A DNA stretch of 64,000 nucleotides from Kribbella caucasensis (GTDB lineage: Bacteria > Actinomycetota > Actinomycetes > Propionibacteriales > Kribbellaceae): assembly GCF_004361855.1 (NCBI RefSeq), contig NZ_SNWQ01000009.1:124001-188000 (forward strand), in the 5' to 3' direction. Positions 43,104-51,102 of the stretch are shown in pieces. Each line of letters opens with the position of its first letter. The stretch's first letter is position 1. The translations under genes and the position numbers were made by a program. Below the pieces are notes generated by a model. That model saw nothing but the letters and a program-made list of their open reading frames with translations. It had not been told where the DNA came from and ran no database searches.

Positions 43104-45342
43104 CGCCGTCCACCTGGTTGTCGTCGATCGCGGCCTTCACGCTGACACCGATCCCGATGCCCGCTGCGGCGCCGATTCCGGGCCGGGCCGCGGCCAGCGC
43201 GACCTCTCGGAGTCCGGAGCGCAGGGAGCGGAGGCGCTCGTTCTCGGCGGACAACTCGGCGGCTCGGGCGGCCTTCGCCTCCGGGGCCAGCCGGGAGCTG
43301 CGGTCGGCTGCGGACAGGGCAGCGCTCGCGGAGCGGTGGATCAGTCCGGCTCTCTCCTGGAAGTCGTCGCGCAGTTGGCGTTGGGTCTTGCGGAGGCTGT
43401 CCCGGGTGTCCTTGTTCATCACGAACGCCACCTCGTCGACGTACCGGCGTACGGCGGCCTTGGCCTGCTGCTGGCGGTAGGTGCGCTGGCGTTTCTTCTC
43501 GTCCTTGAGCAGTTTGGTACCGATGCCCGTGCCGAGCACGACCGCGACGCCGGCGACCGCGAAGGGCGAGAAGACGATCGAGCCGAGGCTGAACACGATC
43601 ATCGGTACGAACACGCCCGCCCGGCCCGCCATCATCAGCGACCCGAGCCGGCCGCCCGGCATCGACAGGGATGAGGCCGACGCGAGCTCGAGCTTGTCCA
43701 GATCGGCGCTGAACCGGGACAGCTCGACGACGACGTCCGTCCCCGCCTCCAGGTCGAACGCCTCCGCGACCCGCTCGCCGAGGGTGCGGGCCCGCTCGAT
43801 CAGCAGGTCCCGGTTGGCCACACCGGCGGCCGCGACCTGGCGACGCAACCAGACCTCGGTGTCGGCCCAGGTCTCGTTCGGATCGGCTTGGTCGATGATC
43901 GTCTCGACGTCCTTCATCACCGTCCGGAGGCGGCTCTGCAGGTCGTGTTCGACATCGGCGACCAGGTCGGCGATACCGTCGGACAACGTCTGCTGCCAGG
44001 TCGCACTGGTCGAGGTCAGCGCAGCCGCCTGGTCGCGGGCCTTGGCGAGGTTGGAGACGACCTTCGGTTGCTGCTGGGGTGCGGTCAGGACGACCCGTTC
44101 GGCGTCGGACTCCTGGGCCAGCTGGGTGGCGACGAAGTCGACCTCCTGGGCGATCGTGGCCGCGGCCCGCGTCGTCCCCGGTACTACGACGGCGGTGGCG
44201 AGGAACTCCACCAGCGGGGCGAATCCGCTTTCCTCGTTGAGTTCTGGGCGATTCGTCGCTCTCAGGCGGAGGAAGGAGGAGACGGGGACGATCGGCAGGT
44301 CGAGGCCGGCCTTGGCGAGGTGGCCGGTGTCGAGTTCGACGATTCGTCGCCAGTGGCCGTAGAGGTCGGTCTTGGTGATCACGACGGCCGCGGTGGGGCA
44401 ACGTTCGACGGCGGTCTGGAGGAATTCGAGTTCGGGGGCGGTCAGTTCCTGCGCGGCGTCGGTGACGAACAGGATCGCGTCGGCTGCGGCGAGGGCGGCC
44501 AGGGTGAGCTGGCCGTGGACGGAGTCGAGTCCGCCGACGCCCGGGGTGTCGAGCAGGATGAGGCCGGACTTCAGCATCCGGTGTGGGACTTCGACGGTGA
44601 CGGACTGGATGCCGCCGTCCGGCGAGGTGCCGGGGGACTCCGAGACGAGTTGGGTGATCTGGTCGAGGGGCGCCGGGAAGCCGACCGGTTCCGCGGCGGG
44701 GTCGCCTTGGCGGTACGCGGTCAGGCCGGGGCGTTCGCCGTACCGGATGAGGGTGGGGACGGCGGTCACGATGTCGGCGTCGACAGGGCAGACGGCGGTC
44801 TGGAGGAGGGCGTTGACGAGGGTGCTCTTGCCGCGCTTGAACTCGCCGACGACGACGGCGGTGACGGTGCGCGCATCGAGTTTGGCCTGGGCGGTGTTGA
44901 GGCGCTTGGTGAGGTCGGGGCGGTGGCGCTGTGCGGTGAGGTTGCGGCCTTCGTCGATGGCGGCGATCAGTTGGCCGACGTTGGTGCGGGCGCGGGGTTG
45001 CGACGGGGGCCCGGGTAACGGGACCGGGGCGGGCTGGGGTGCGGTCGGGTCAGGGCTGGGGGCAACGGGTTCAGGCTCAGGCGCGACGGGTTCAGGTTCG
45101 GGGGCGACGGGCTCGGGTTCGGGGGCGACGGGCTCGGGTTCGGGGGCGACGGGCTCGGGTTCGGGGGCGACGGGCTCGGGTTCGGGGGCAACCGGCTCCG
45201 GCTCAGGCGCGACAGGCTCGGGTGTCGGGGGTTGCGGGGGTGCCGGCTCGGTCTCCGCGGACCAGGCCAGGAAGTGATTGCAGGACACGCAGAAGGTGGC
45301 GTCGTCCTGGTTGGCGCGTCCGCAGTTGCCGCAGCTGATCAT
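43096..45342 (-). CDS. Zinc-ribbon dynamin-like GTPase
   Basis: 748 residues from ATG 45342. Order: a zinc ribbon (CGNCG ... CVSC, residues about 4-20), a linker of repeated EPVAP units (about 35-110), a dynamin-type GTPase with P-loop GEFKRGKST (about 166-174) and G3 DTPGVGG, a helical stalk, a hydrophobic hairpin near residues 565-605 and a basic coiled-coil tail. This is the IniA-like layout plus a zinc ribbon. Upstream in-frame starts would cross the divergent promoter region, so the ATG just before the ribbon is chosen. The zinc ribbon resembles that of the divergent neighbour. Confidence 0.85.
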   Translation of the reverse strand: MISCGNCGRANQDDATFCVSCNHFLAWSAETEPAPPQPPTPEPVAPEPEPVAPEPEPVAPEPEPVAPEPEPVAPEPEPVAPEPEPVAPEPEPVAPSPDPTAPQPAPVPLPGPPSQPRARTNVGQLIAAIDEGRNLTAQRHRPDLTKRLNTAQAKLDARTVTAVVVGEFKRGKSTLVNALLQTAVCPVDADIVTAVPTLIRYGERPGLTAYRQGDPAAEPVGFPAPLDQITQLVSESPGTSPDGGIQSVTVEVPHRMLKSGLILLDTPGVGGLDSVHGQLTLAALAAADAILFVTDAAQELTAPELEFLQTAVERCPTAAVVITKTDLYGHWRRIVELDTGHLAKAGLDLPIVPVSSFLRLRATNRPELNEESGFAPLVEFLATAVVVPGTTRAAATIAQEVDFVATQLAQESDAERVVLTAPQQQPKVVSNLAKARDQAAALTSTSATWQQTLSDGIADLVADVEHDLQSRLRTVMKDVETIIDQADPNETWADTEVWLRRQVAAAGVANRDLLIERARTLGERVAEAFDLEAGTDVVVELSRFSADLDKLELASASSLSMPGGRLGSLMMAGRAGVFVPMIVFSLGSIVFSPFAVAGVAVVLGTGIGTKLLKDEKKRQRTYRQQQAKAAVRRYVDEVAFVMNKDTRDSLRKTQRQLRDDFQERAGLIHRSASAALSAADRSSRLAPEAKAARAAELSAENERLRSLRSGLREVALAAARPGIGAAAGIGIGVSVKAAIDDNQVDGDE

Positions 45343-45396
45343 CGGTGGTCCGATCCGACACAATTCGCCCGGAATCGACCATAATCGACTCCAAGG

Positions 45397-45417
45397 GGTG
45401 ACGTCAGCGGCGTCACC
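45397..45417. promoter_or_regulatory. Inverted repeat in the divergent zinc-ribbon gene promoter region
   Basis: GGTGACG, 7 bp, CGTCACC: a perfect 7-bp-arm repeat 8 bp before the GTG at 45425 and within the 82-bp gap between the divergent starts. Possible operator. Confidence 0.45.
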
Positions 45418-45424
45418 GGGGGAG

Positions 45425-46606
45425 GTGGCGACCATCGAGGACGTCTGCACCGCATGCGGGGAACGGAACCCCGCGGGCTCGGCCTTCTGCCTGTACTGCG
45501 GCGTCTACCTCGGCTGGAACGAGGCGGACCGGCAGGACGGTTCAAGCACGCGGACGCCTGTCGGCGCGCCAGGCGGGGCTCCATCAGGCACCACCGACGA
45601 GGGAAGCGGCGGACAGCGCGGCGCCGGGTACGCAGGCGGAGCCGAGCACGGCGGTGGACAGCGCGGCGGTGTGGCGAGCGGAGCGGAGTACGGCGGGTCT
45701 GGGCACAGCGGGTCCGGAAACAGCGGGGCTGGACAGGGCGGGTCTGGATACGGCGCGGCGGGGCGGGGTGGGCTCGGGTTGGCGGGGGAAGGTGCGCCCG
45801 GGCTGTTGTGTCCTCAGTGCGGTCACCCCAACGAGGTGAGCCTGCGGTTCTGTGGGAAGTGCGGGCAGGTGCTGCGGCCGACCCTGCAGGCGATTCGCCC
45901 GGCGGCGACCCAGGTGCGACGGTCCTGGTGGCAGCGCTTCTGGGATCCGGCCGACCGGCGCGCCCGCCGCGACTACCGCCGCAGCCTGCCCCCGCTCTAC
46001 CGCTGGCGCCGGGTGATCGTGATCGTCTTGACTCTCGCCGCGGTCTTCGCCGGACTGTCCGTCGTCGGTAAGAACCCGGTCGGCTGGGCGAAGGACAGGT
46101 ACCACGACCTCCGAGGCACCCTCGTCGTCCCCAACGAGGTCGTCTACACAGCTGATCCACCAGAGTCCGTCGCTGATAATCGCGACGTCGCTGCATTGGG
46201 CTCTCCCGCCGTAGACGACGCGTGGGTTACCGCGTGGCCACAGACGTTCATTCCCATCAATGGCTGCGGTGGAGAACAAGCGGCCCCAGGCATGATCCGG
46301 CTGACGTTCAGCGAGCCGGTCCGGATCCGTGAACTGAGAGTGCTGTCCGGCTTGCCCCCTGCCGATTCGCAGCGACCGCTCTTCTACAGCCCCAGGACAC
46401 TGCTCGTGATGTACGGAGCCGACCAGTGCGCACAACTCGAGCTGCGGCGGGACGTGCCCGAGGTTCAGCGGCTGGAACTCGACACGAAGGAAGCAGTCGC
46501 CAGCCTCACCATCGCGATCGCGGCCGACGCCTATCCTGGCCGCGAGAACGGGCAGCAGGCTTTCGTCGCGATCACGACCCTCACACCTCTCGCGCGTCCT
46601 CATTAG
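45425..46606 (+). CDS. Double zinc-ribbon membrane protein with discoidin-like C-terminus
   Basis: 393 residues from GTG 45425. Zinc ribbon 1 (CTACGERN ... CLYC, about 8-25), a Gly/Ser-rich linker of about 90 residues, zinc ribbon 2 (CPQCGHPN ... CGKC), a basic segment, one membrane helix (VIVIVLTLAAVFAGLSVVG) and an extracellular domain of about 170 residues that resembles the discoidin/NADase-type glycan-binding fold. The cytoplasm would hold the ribbons and the outside the binding domain. The domain call is tentative. Divergent from the zinc-ribbon GTPase and convergent (4-bp overlap) with the next gene. Confidence 0.8.
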   Translation: MATIEDVCTACGERNPAGSAFCLYCGVYLGWNEADRQDGSSTRTPVGAPGGAPSGTTDEGSGGQRGAGYAGGAEHGGGQRGGVASGAEYGGSGHSGSGNSGAGQGGSGYGAAGRGGLGLAGEGAPGLLCPQCGHPNEVSLRFCGKCGQVLRPTLQAIRPAATQVRRSWWQRFWDPADRRARRDYRRSLPPLYRWRRVIVIVLTLAAVFAGLSVVGKNPVGWAKDRYHDLRGTLVVPNEVVYTADPPESVADNRDVAALGSPAVDDAWVTAWPQTFIPINGCGGEQAAPGMIRLTFSEPVRIRELRVLSGLPPADSQRPLFYSPRTLLVMYGADQCAQLELRRDVPEVQRLELDTKEAVASLTIAIAADAYPGRENGQQAFVAITTLTPLARPH

Positions 46607-48162
46607 CCCCGCGGCGTAGCCGGCTCGTAGGTCAGGCAATCGACGCCGCTGACAACGACGTTCCTGACCTTTTCGGAGTTGCAGAGAGAGGCAGCGCTGG
46701 TCCGGGAGTTGGTCGGCCCGACGTACAGGACCCAGTCGTCATCGAGCCGCGCGTTCTGCCCGTCGACGAGGCCTGGATACTGGCTCTGAGCGTGAACCAA
46801 ACCTGCCTGCACGTCTGCGTCCACCAGCTTCTGTTGACGCTCCCTCATCCGCTCCAGTCCGAACAGATTGTCTCCAGGCTGGAACTCGATCACAGCGATC
46901 CATTGGCCTGGCGTGAAGGGGTCCGTGCCGCCTCCACCCGGCGTGCTCGCCGAGTCTGTTGGTTGGCTGGGGGTGGTGCCGACAGACTCAGTCGGTGCTG
47001 TGCTGTTTCCTCCTGGGTCGGGGGAAGCCGAGCTCGATCCACTGGTCGGCGGTGGGGGCGGGCCGGTGGTGGCCGAAGCTTTGGATGTTACGGCGCAGGC
47101 CTCTTCGGAGGGTGGTCCTTCGCGTTTGCCGTTAATACCGAACAACTTGAAGCAGTACCTCATCCCTCCCTGTAGCTTCTCGATCTTCTTGACCTCTTGC
47201 ATCCCGTCGATCCCGCGTTCTACGCCCTCCACAGCCTTGGTTGCGGGGTTGATCTGCTGCAGACCGTAGGAGTCGATGTTCTGCAGGCGCTTCCAGGAGA
47301 GTTCAACAGTGGTGGAGTTGAGCGCGGCGGCACGCAGTTCTGGGGTCAACGGAGTCGTCGTACCGTCGCCGTGAGCTTCCGCCACACCAGGACCCCGGGT
47401 GAGTGCGAAGACGAGCAGGCCAACGAGTGCCGCGCCGATGACGGTGGCTGCCATCACGGTGCCGCGGGAGAGGATTGGTTTTTGGGTCAGGGCTCCGTCG
47501 ACCGATGGGCGGGATGGGTCGATTCCCGGTACGTCGGGGAGGCCGGCCGGGCGAGGCGGGTCCGGTTCGCCGACGACCTTGAACGGGAGGCGGGTCGGCG
47601 AGCCGCGGAGTACGGGTTTGCGGGTGCGGACCTTGAGCCGGGCGGTCACGGTGGCGCCGAGCGGTACGTCGACCACTTCCGGGCGGACCAGGAATCCGAG
47701 CGCTTGATCGGGATCGGAGGCGACGATCCGCAGCCGGGCCGGGGAGTTGCCCCAGTTGCTGAACTGGACCGTGTGCAGTCCGCGCCAGCGACCGGATGAC
47801 GTGACCGGGGTCAGCTTGGCCTGCAGACCGAAGACCTGGCCGATCTCGAGGGTGCCTTCCACCACGGCGCTGTTGAGGGCGTCCACCTGCGACTTGGCCC
47901 GGATCCCGAACGGCACGGTGCCGCCGGGTGCGTCCGGACCGCTGGGCGGGCTGAAGACGATCGTGGCCGTCTCCTGCTGTTGCGGGTAGACGGACAACAC
48001 CGGCGGCGTCACCACGGCCCACGGGATCGGTTGCTCGCCGACGACGTCGAGGGTGTAGCTCTCGACGATCGTGCCGGGGTTGAGCACGGTGACCACGGCG
48101 ACCGCCTGACCGCCCGGTTCCACGGCCAGCTGCGCGGTCTCCAACCGCAGTACGGGATCCAC
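46603..48162 (-). CDS. Membrane protein with Ig-like, FnIII-like and SPOR-like regions
   Basis: 519 residues from GTG 48162, with GGGGAGGGG upstream. Residues about 1-200 are two beta-sandwich, NEW3/Ig-like segments (LETAQLAVEPGGQAVAVVTV ...). A membrane helix lies near 240-260. An FnIII-like module follows (TTVELSWKRLQNIDSYGLQQ), then a Ser/Thr/Pro linker and a last 100 residues with a SPOR-like look (DDWVLYVGPTNSRTSAASLC). There is no signal peptide, so the N-terminal half is probably cytoplasmic. The gene is next to DUF4255 and divergent from it. No enzymatic motif. Confidence 0.78.
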   Translation of the reverse strand: MDPVLRLETAQLAVEPGGQAVAVVTVLNPGTIVESYTLDVVGEQPIPWAVVTPPVLSVYPQQQETATIVFSPPSGPDAPGGTVPFGIRAKSQVDALNSAVVEGTLEIGQVFGLQAKLTPVTSSGRWRGLHTVQFSNWGNSPARLRIVASDPDQALGFLVRPEVVDVPLGATVTARLKVRTRKPVLRGSPTRLPFKVVGEPDPPRPAGLPDVPGIDPSRPSVDGALTQKPILSRGTVMAATVIGAALVGLLVFALTRGPGVAEAHGDGTTTPLTPELRAAALNSTTVELSWKRLQNIDSYGLQQINPATKAVEGVERGIDGMQEVKKIEKLQGGMRYCFKLFGINGKREGPPSEEACAVTSKASATTGPPPPPTSGSSSASPDPGGNSTAPTESVGTTPSQPTDSASTPGGGGTDPFTPGQWIAVIEFQPGDNLFGLERMRERQQKLVDADVQAGLVHAQSQYPGLVDGQNARLDDDWVLYVGPTNSRTSAASLCNSEKVRNVVVSGVDCLTYEPATPRG

Positions 48163-48226
48163 TGAGCCCCTCCCCAAGTCCGCCCTGGTCTCAGGCTAAG
48201 GCGTCTGGACCGGTGAGGGCAGCACT

Positions 48227-48260
48227 CATTGCTTGCCCGATCGGGCAAGCAATGGTGCCC
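48227..48260 (+). promoter_or_regulatory. 28-bp perfect palindrome and shared motif upstream of DUF4255
   Basis: 48227-48254 is an exact 28-bp palindrome (CATTGCTTGCCCGA and its complement). Its right half together with downstream bases gives TCGGGCA, 8 bp, TGCCC (48241-48260), an inverted repeat that recurs before two other units of this locus (57576-57595 and 63318-63337). It lies 55 bp before the DUF4255 start and in the gap shared with the divergent membrane gene. Confidence 0.6.
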
Positions 48261-48315
48261 CGGCATCGTCCCCGGCCTGCTGCCCGGCCGGTCGCGGCGG
48301 CGGAACACTCGTGTT

Positions 48316-48993
48316 GTGATCCAAGAGGTGGATTCGGCGCTGCAGGCCCTGATCCAGCGCGAGGCGGTCGGCGCGCGGGACGTCGAAGTGGTGTTCGACG
48401 CCCCGACCAAGGACTGGTCCAGCCGCCGCAACGCCCCCACCATCGACGTCTACCTCTACGACATCCGCGAGGATCTGCGCCGGCGCGAGCGTGGTCTGCT
48501 GAACGAGTACAACGAGGACCGGCACATCGCCGCCCGGCACCTGCCGCCGCGCTATTTCAAGCTGTCCTACCTCGTCACCGCGTGGACCCAGCGGCCGGAG
48601 GACGAGCACCGGCTGTTGTCCGGACTGCTGTCCTGCTTCCTCCGGCACGACGCGCTGCCGGAGGATCTGCTGACCGGTCCGCTGGCCGAGCTCGGGTTGG
48701 GCGTACCGCTGACGATCGCGCTGCCGCCGCCGGAGGACAGGTCGTTCGCGGATGTCTGGTCCGCCCTCGGCGGTGAGCTCAAGCCGTCGCTGGATCTGGT
48801 GGTGTCCGCGCCGACCGCGACCGGCCGCGTCTACCCGGCCGCGACGCTGGTCGACCAACCACCTCGCGTCTCCCTCGGCGGCACGGACGGCTGGCCGCCG
48901 CGCGAGGACGCTCCCTCGGGTACGCCGCCTCGGCGCCCGGGTGGCACGCCGCAACCGGCCAACCCACGCAAGGCCCGCAGGCGGACTGGATGA
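48316..48993 (+). CDS. DUF4255 (Pvc16-like) tail-terminator protein of an eCIS
   Basis: 225 residues from GTG 48316. DUF4255/Pvc16_N covers about residues 1-170 (IQEVDSALQALIQREAV, VYLYDIREDLRRRERG). A Pro/Arg-rich tail of 40 residues follows. Pvc16/Afp16-type proteins cap the tail and set sheath/tube length in contractile injection systems. An upstream ATG-less extension has no ribosome-binding site, so the start is set where the domain begins. It is 37 bp before the AAA+ gene, the usual eCIS neighbour. Confidence 0.9.
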   Translation: MIQEVDSALQALIQREAVGARDVEVVFDAPTKDWSSRRNAPTIDVYLYDIREDLRRRERGLLNEYNEDRHIAARHLPPRYFKLSYLVTAWTQRPEDEHRLLSGLLSCFLRHDALPEDLLTGPLAELGLGVPLTIALPPPEDRSFADVWSALGGELKPSLDLVVSAPTATGRVYPAATLVDQPPRVSLGGTDGWPPREDAPSGTPPRRPGGTPQPANPRKARRRTG

Positions 48994-49030
48994 AGGCGAT
49001 CACCATCGGGTGCGCACAGGGGATGGCGCC

Positions 49031-51085
49031 ATGACGGTCCGCGCGGATGCGTACGGCTTGAACTATCTGCTGGCTCGCCTGGGTCTGGTCGAGGACCGGG
49101 TCCGGGCGCTCGTCGCTGCCCGTCGCGCGGACGACCCGGCGATGGACGATCCCTTCCGCGGTCTGTACGTCAACGACGAGCTGGTCGACCGCCTGCTCGA
49201 GGGTCACGGGCACACGGCTGCTGTAGACCAGGCCGCGTACGCCGAGCTGGAGCGGTCCGCCGACCAACTGGTTGCTGAGGGCAACACGATTCGATTGCGC
49301 TCGCTGGTGGCCGACGCCGGGCTGTCGGAACTGGACACCGAACTGCTGGTTATCGCGCTGCTGCCCGATCTGGACAGCCGGTTCGAGCGGTTGTACGGGT
49401 ACCTCAACGACGATGTGACCCGCCGTCGTCCGAGCGTGGGCCTCGCGCTCGACCTGGCTGGGGTGTCCCCGATGTCCGCCGTCGCCCGGGGCCGGTTGAC
49501 CGCGACCGGTCCGTTGGTCGATCGGGGTCTGCTGATCGTCGAGGACACCGATCGTCCCTTCTTGACCCGGGCTCTCAGGGTTCCCGATCGCGTCACAGCA
49601 CACCTTCTCGGCGACGATCTACCCGATCATCGGCTGATCCCGATGCTCGACGAACCGACGCCGTACCGGACGGCGGTGAGCGCGGATCTCGGCCGCACCC
49701 TGGCGTCCGGGGTACGGCTGGTTCACCTGCGTGAGCATGAGACGGGCACAGGACAGTCGATCGCCGCGGCGGCCCTTGCCGCTGCCGGCCGGGGGGTGGT
49801 CGCGCTCGACCTCAGCCTGCTGGCGCGCGACTCTGATCCGCTCGGCCTCGCCGTGATCGCCGGCCGGGAAGCCCTGCTGCGCGGAGCCGGCCTCATCGCG
49901 GGACCGGTCGAGGCTCTGGCGGAGGCGTCCCTCGAGTCCTTACATACGTTAAGTAAGTGGGATCTTCCGGTGATCTTCGTCGGTACGACGACCTGGGACC
50001 CACGGTGGAGTCCGCAGACCCCGCTGACCCTGGATGCGCCCGTCCTCGGCGCGCACGACCGGATCGACCTCTGGCGCGAGCATCTGAACGGATCGCCCCT
50101 CGACCCCGAAGCGCTGGCGGCTCATCTCGCACTTGGACCAGGTCAAGTAAGAAAGGTGTTCCGGACCGCGGCCGCATCGGCGCTGCTGGCGGGCACGACG
50201 ATCACCGCGGCGGACCTGCGCCGCGGCGTACGGGCTCAGAACGCCGCCGGACTCGAACGTCTCGCCCGGCGGATCGAGCCCGAAGTCGGGTGGTCTGATC
50301 TCGTCCTGGCTCCGGCCGTACTGCGGTCGTTGCAGGGGTTGGCGGCTCGGGCGCGGCATCGGGAAACCGTGTTGACCGACTGGCGGATGCGGCGTGGTGG
50401 TGGTCGCGGGCGCGGTGTGACGGCGTTGTTCGCGGGCGATTCGGGCACCGGCAAGACGATGTCCGCCGAGGTGATCGCCACCGAACTCGGGCTGGACCTC
50501 TACACGGTCAACCTGGCCACGGTGGTGGACAAGTACGTCGGCGAGACCGAGAAGAACCTGGAGCGGATCTTCACCGAGGCGGCCGGGGTGAACGCGGTGC
50601 TGTTCTTCGACGAGGCCGACGCGATTTTCGGCAAACGCAGCGACGTCCGCGACGCCCACGACCGGTACGCCAACATCGAGAGCGCGTACCTGCTGCAGCG
50701 GCTGGAGAGCTTCGACGGACTCGCGATCCTGGCCACCAACCTGCGCGCCAACATCGACGAGGCGTTCACCCGCCGGCTCGACGCCATCATCGACTTCCCG
50801 GCGCCGACCGCCGATCTCCGCGCCCGGCTCTGGCACCAGTGCCTGGCCCCACCTCTTCCGCTGGGCGACGACCTGGATCTGGAGTTCTGCGCGGAAGCCT
50901 TCGAATTTGCCGGCGGCAACATTCGGTCCGCCTCCATCACCGCCGCCTACCTGGCCGCCGAATCCGGCGGGCCGGTTCACATGGCCGATCTGATCACCGC
51001 GGTCGGCCAGGAATACCGCAAACTCGGTCGGCTCGTGCTGGAGCGGGAATTCGGTCCCTATTATCCACTCCTCGAATTAAGATAA
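49031..51085 (+). CDS. AAA+ ATPase of eCIS (Pvc15-like)
   Basis: 684 residues. An N-terminal region of about 430 residues of helical, winged-helix-like domains, as in Pvc15/Afp15, then a single AAA+ module: Walker A GDSGTGKT (469-476), Walker B VLFFDEADAIF (about 523-533), sensor and arginine-finger region (AFTRRLDAIIDFP). Pvc15-type ATPases are needed for assembly or recycling of these particles. ATG 49031 is used; an ATG 8 bp earlier is out of frame. Followed at 18 bp by the HSP70-propeller gene, so co-transcribed. Confidence 0.92.
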   Translation: MTVRADAYGLNYLLARLGLVEDRVRALVAARRADDPAMDDPFRGLYVNDELVDRLLEGHGHTAAVDQAAYAELERSADQLVAEGNTIRLRSLVADAGLSELDTELLVIALLPDLDSRFERLYGYLNDDVTRRRPSVGLALDLAGVSPMSAVARGRLTATGPLVDRGLLIVEDTDRPFLTRALRVPDRVTAHLLGDDLPDHRLIPMLDEPTPYRTAVSADLGRTLASGVRLVHLREHETGTGQSIAAAALAAAGRGVVALDLSLLARDSDPLGLAVIAGREALLRGAGLIAGPVEALAEASLESLHTLSKWDLPVIFVGTTTWDPRWSPQTPLTLDAPVLGAHDRIDLWREHLNGSPLDPEALAAHLALGPGQVRKVFRTAAASALLAGTTITAADLRRGVRAQNAAGLERLARRIEPEVGWSDLVLAPAVLRSLQGLAARARHRETVLTDWRMRRGGGRGRGVTALFAGDSGTGKTMSAEVIATELGLDLYTVNLATVVDKYVGETEKNLERIFTEAAGVNAVLFFDEADAIFGKRSDVRDAHDRYANIESAYLLQRLESFDGLAILATNLRANIDEAFTRRLDAIIDFPAPTADLRARLWHQCLAPPLPLGDDLDLEFCAEAFEFAGGNIRSASITAAYLAAESGGPVHMADLITAVGQEYRKLGRLVLEREFGPYYPLLELR

Positions 51086-51102
51086 GGAGGAATCCATCCG
51101 GG

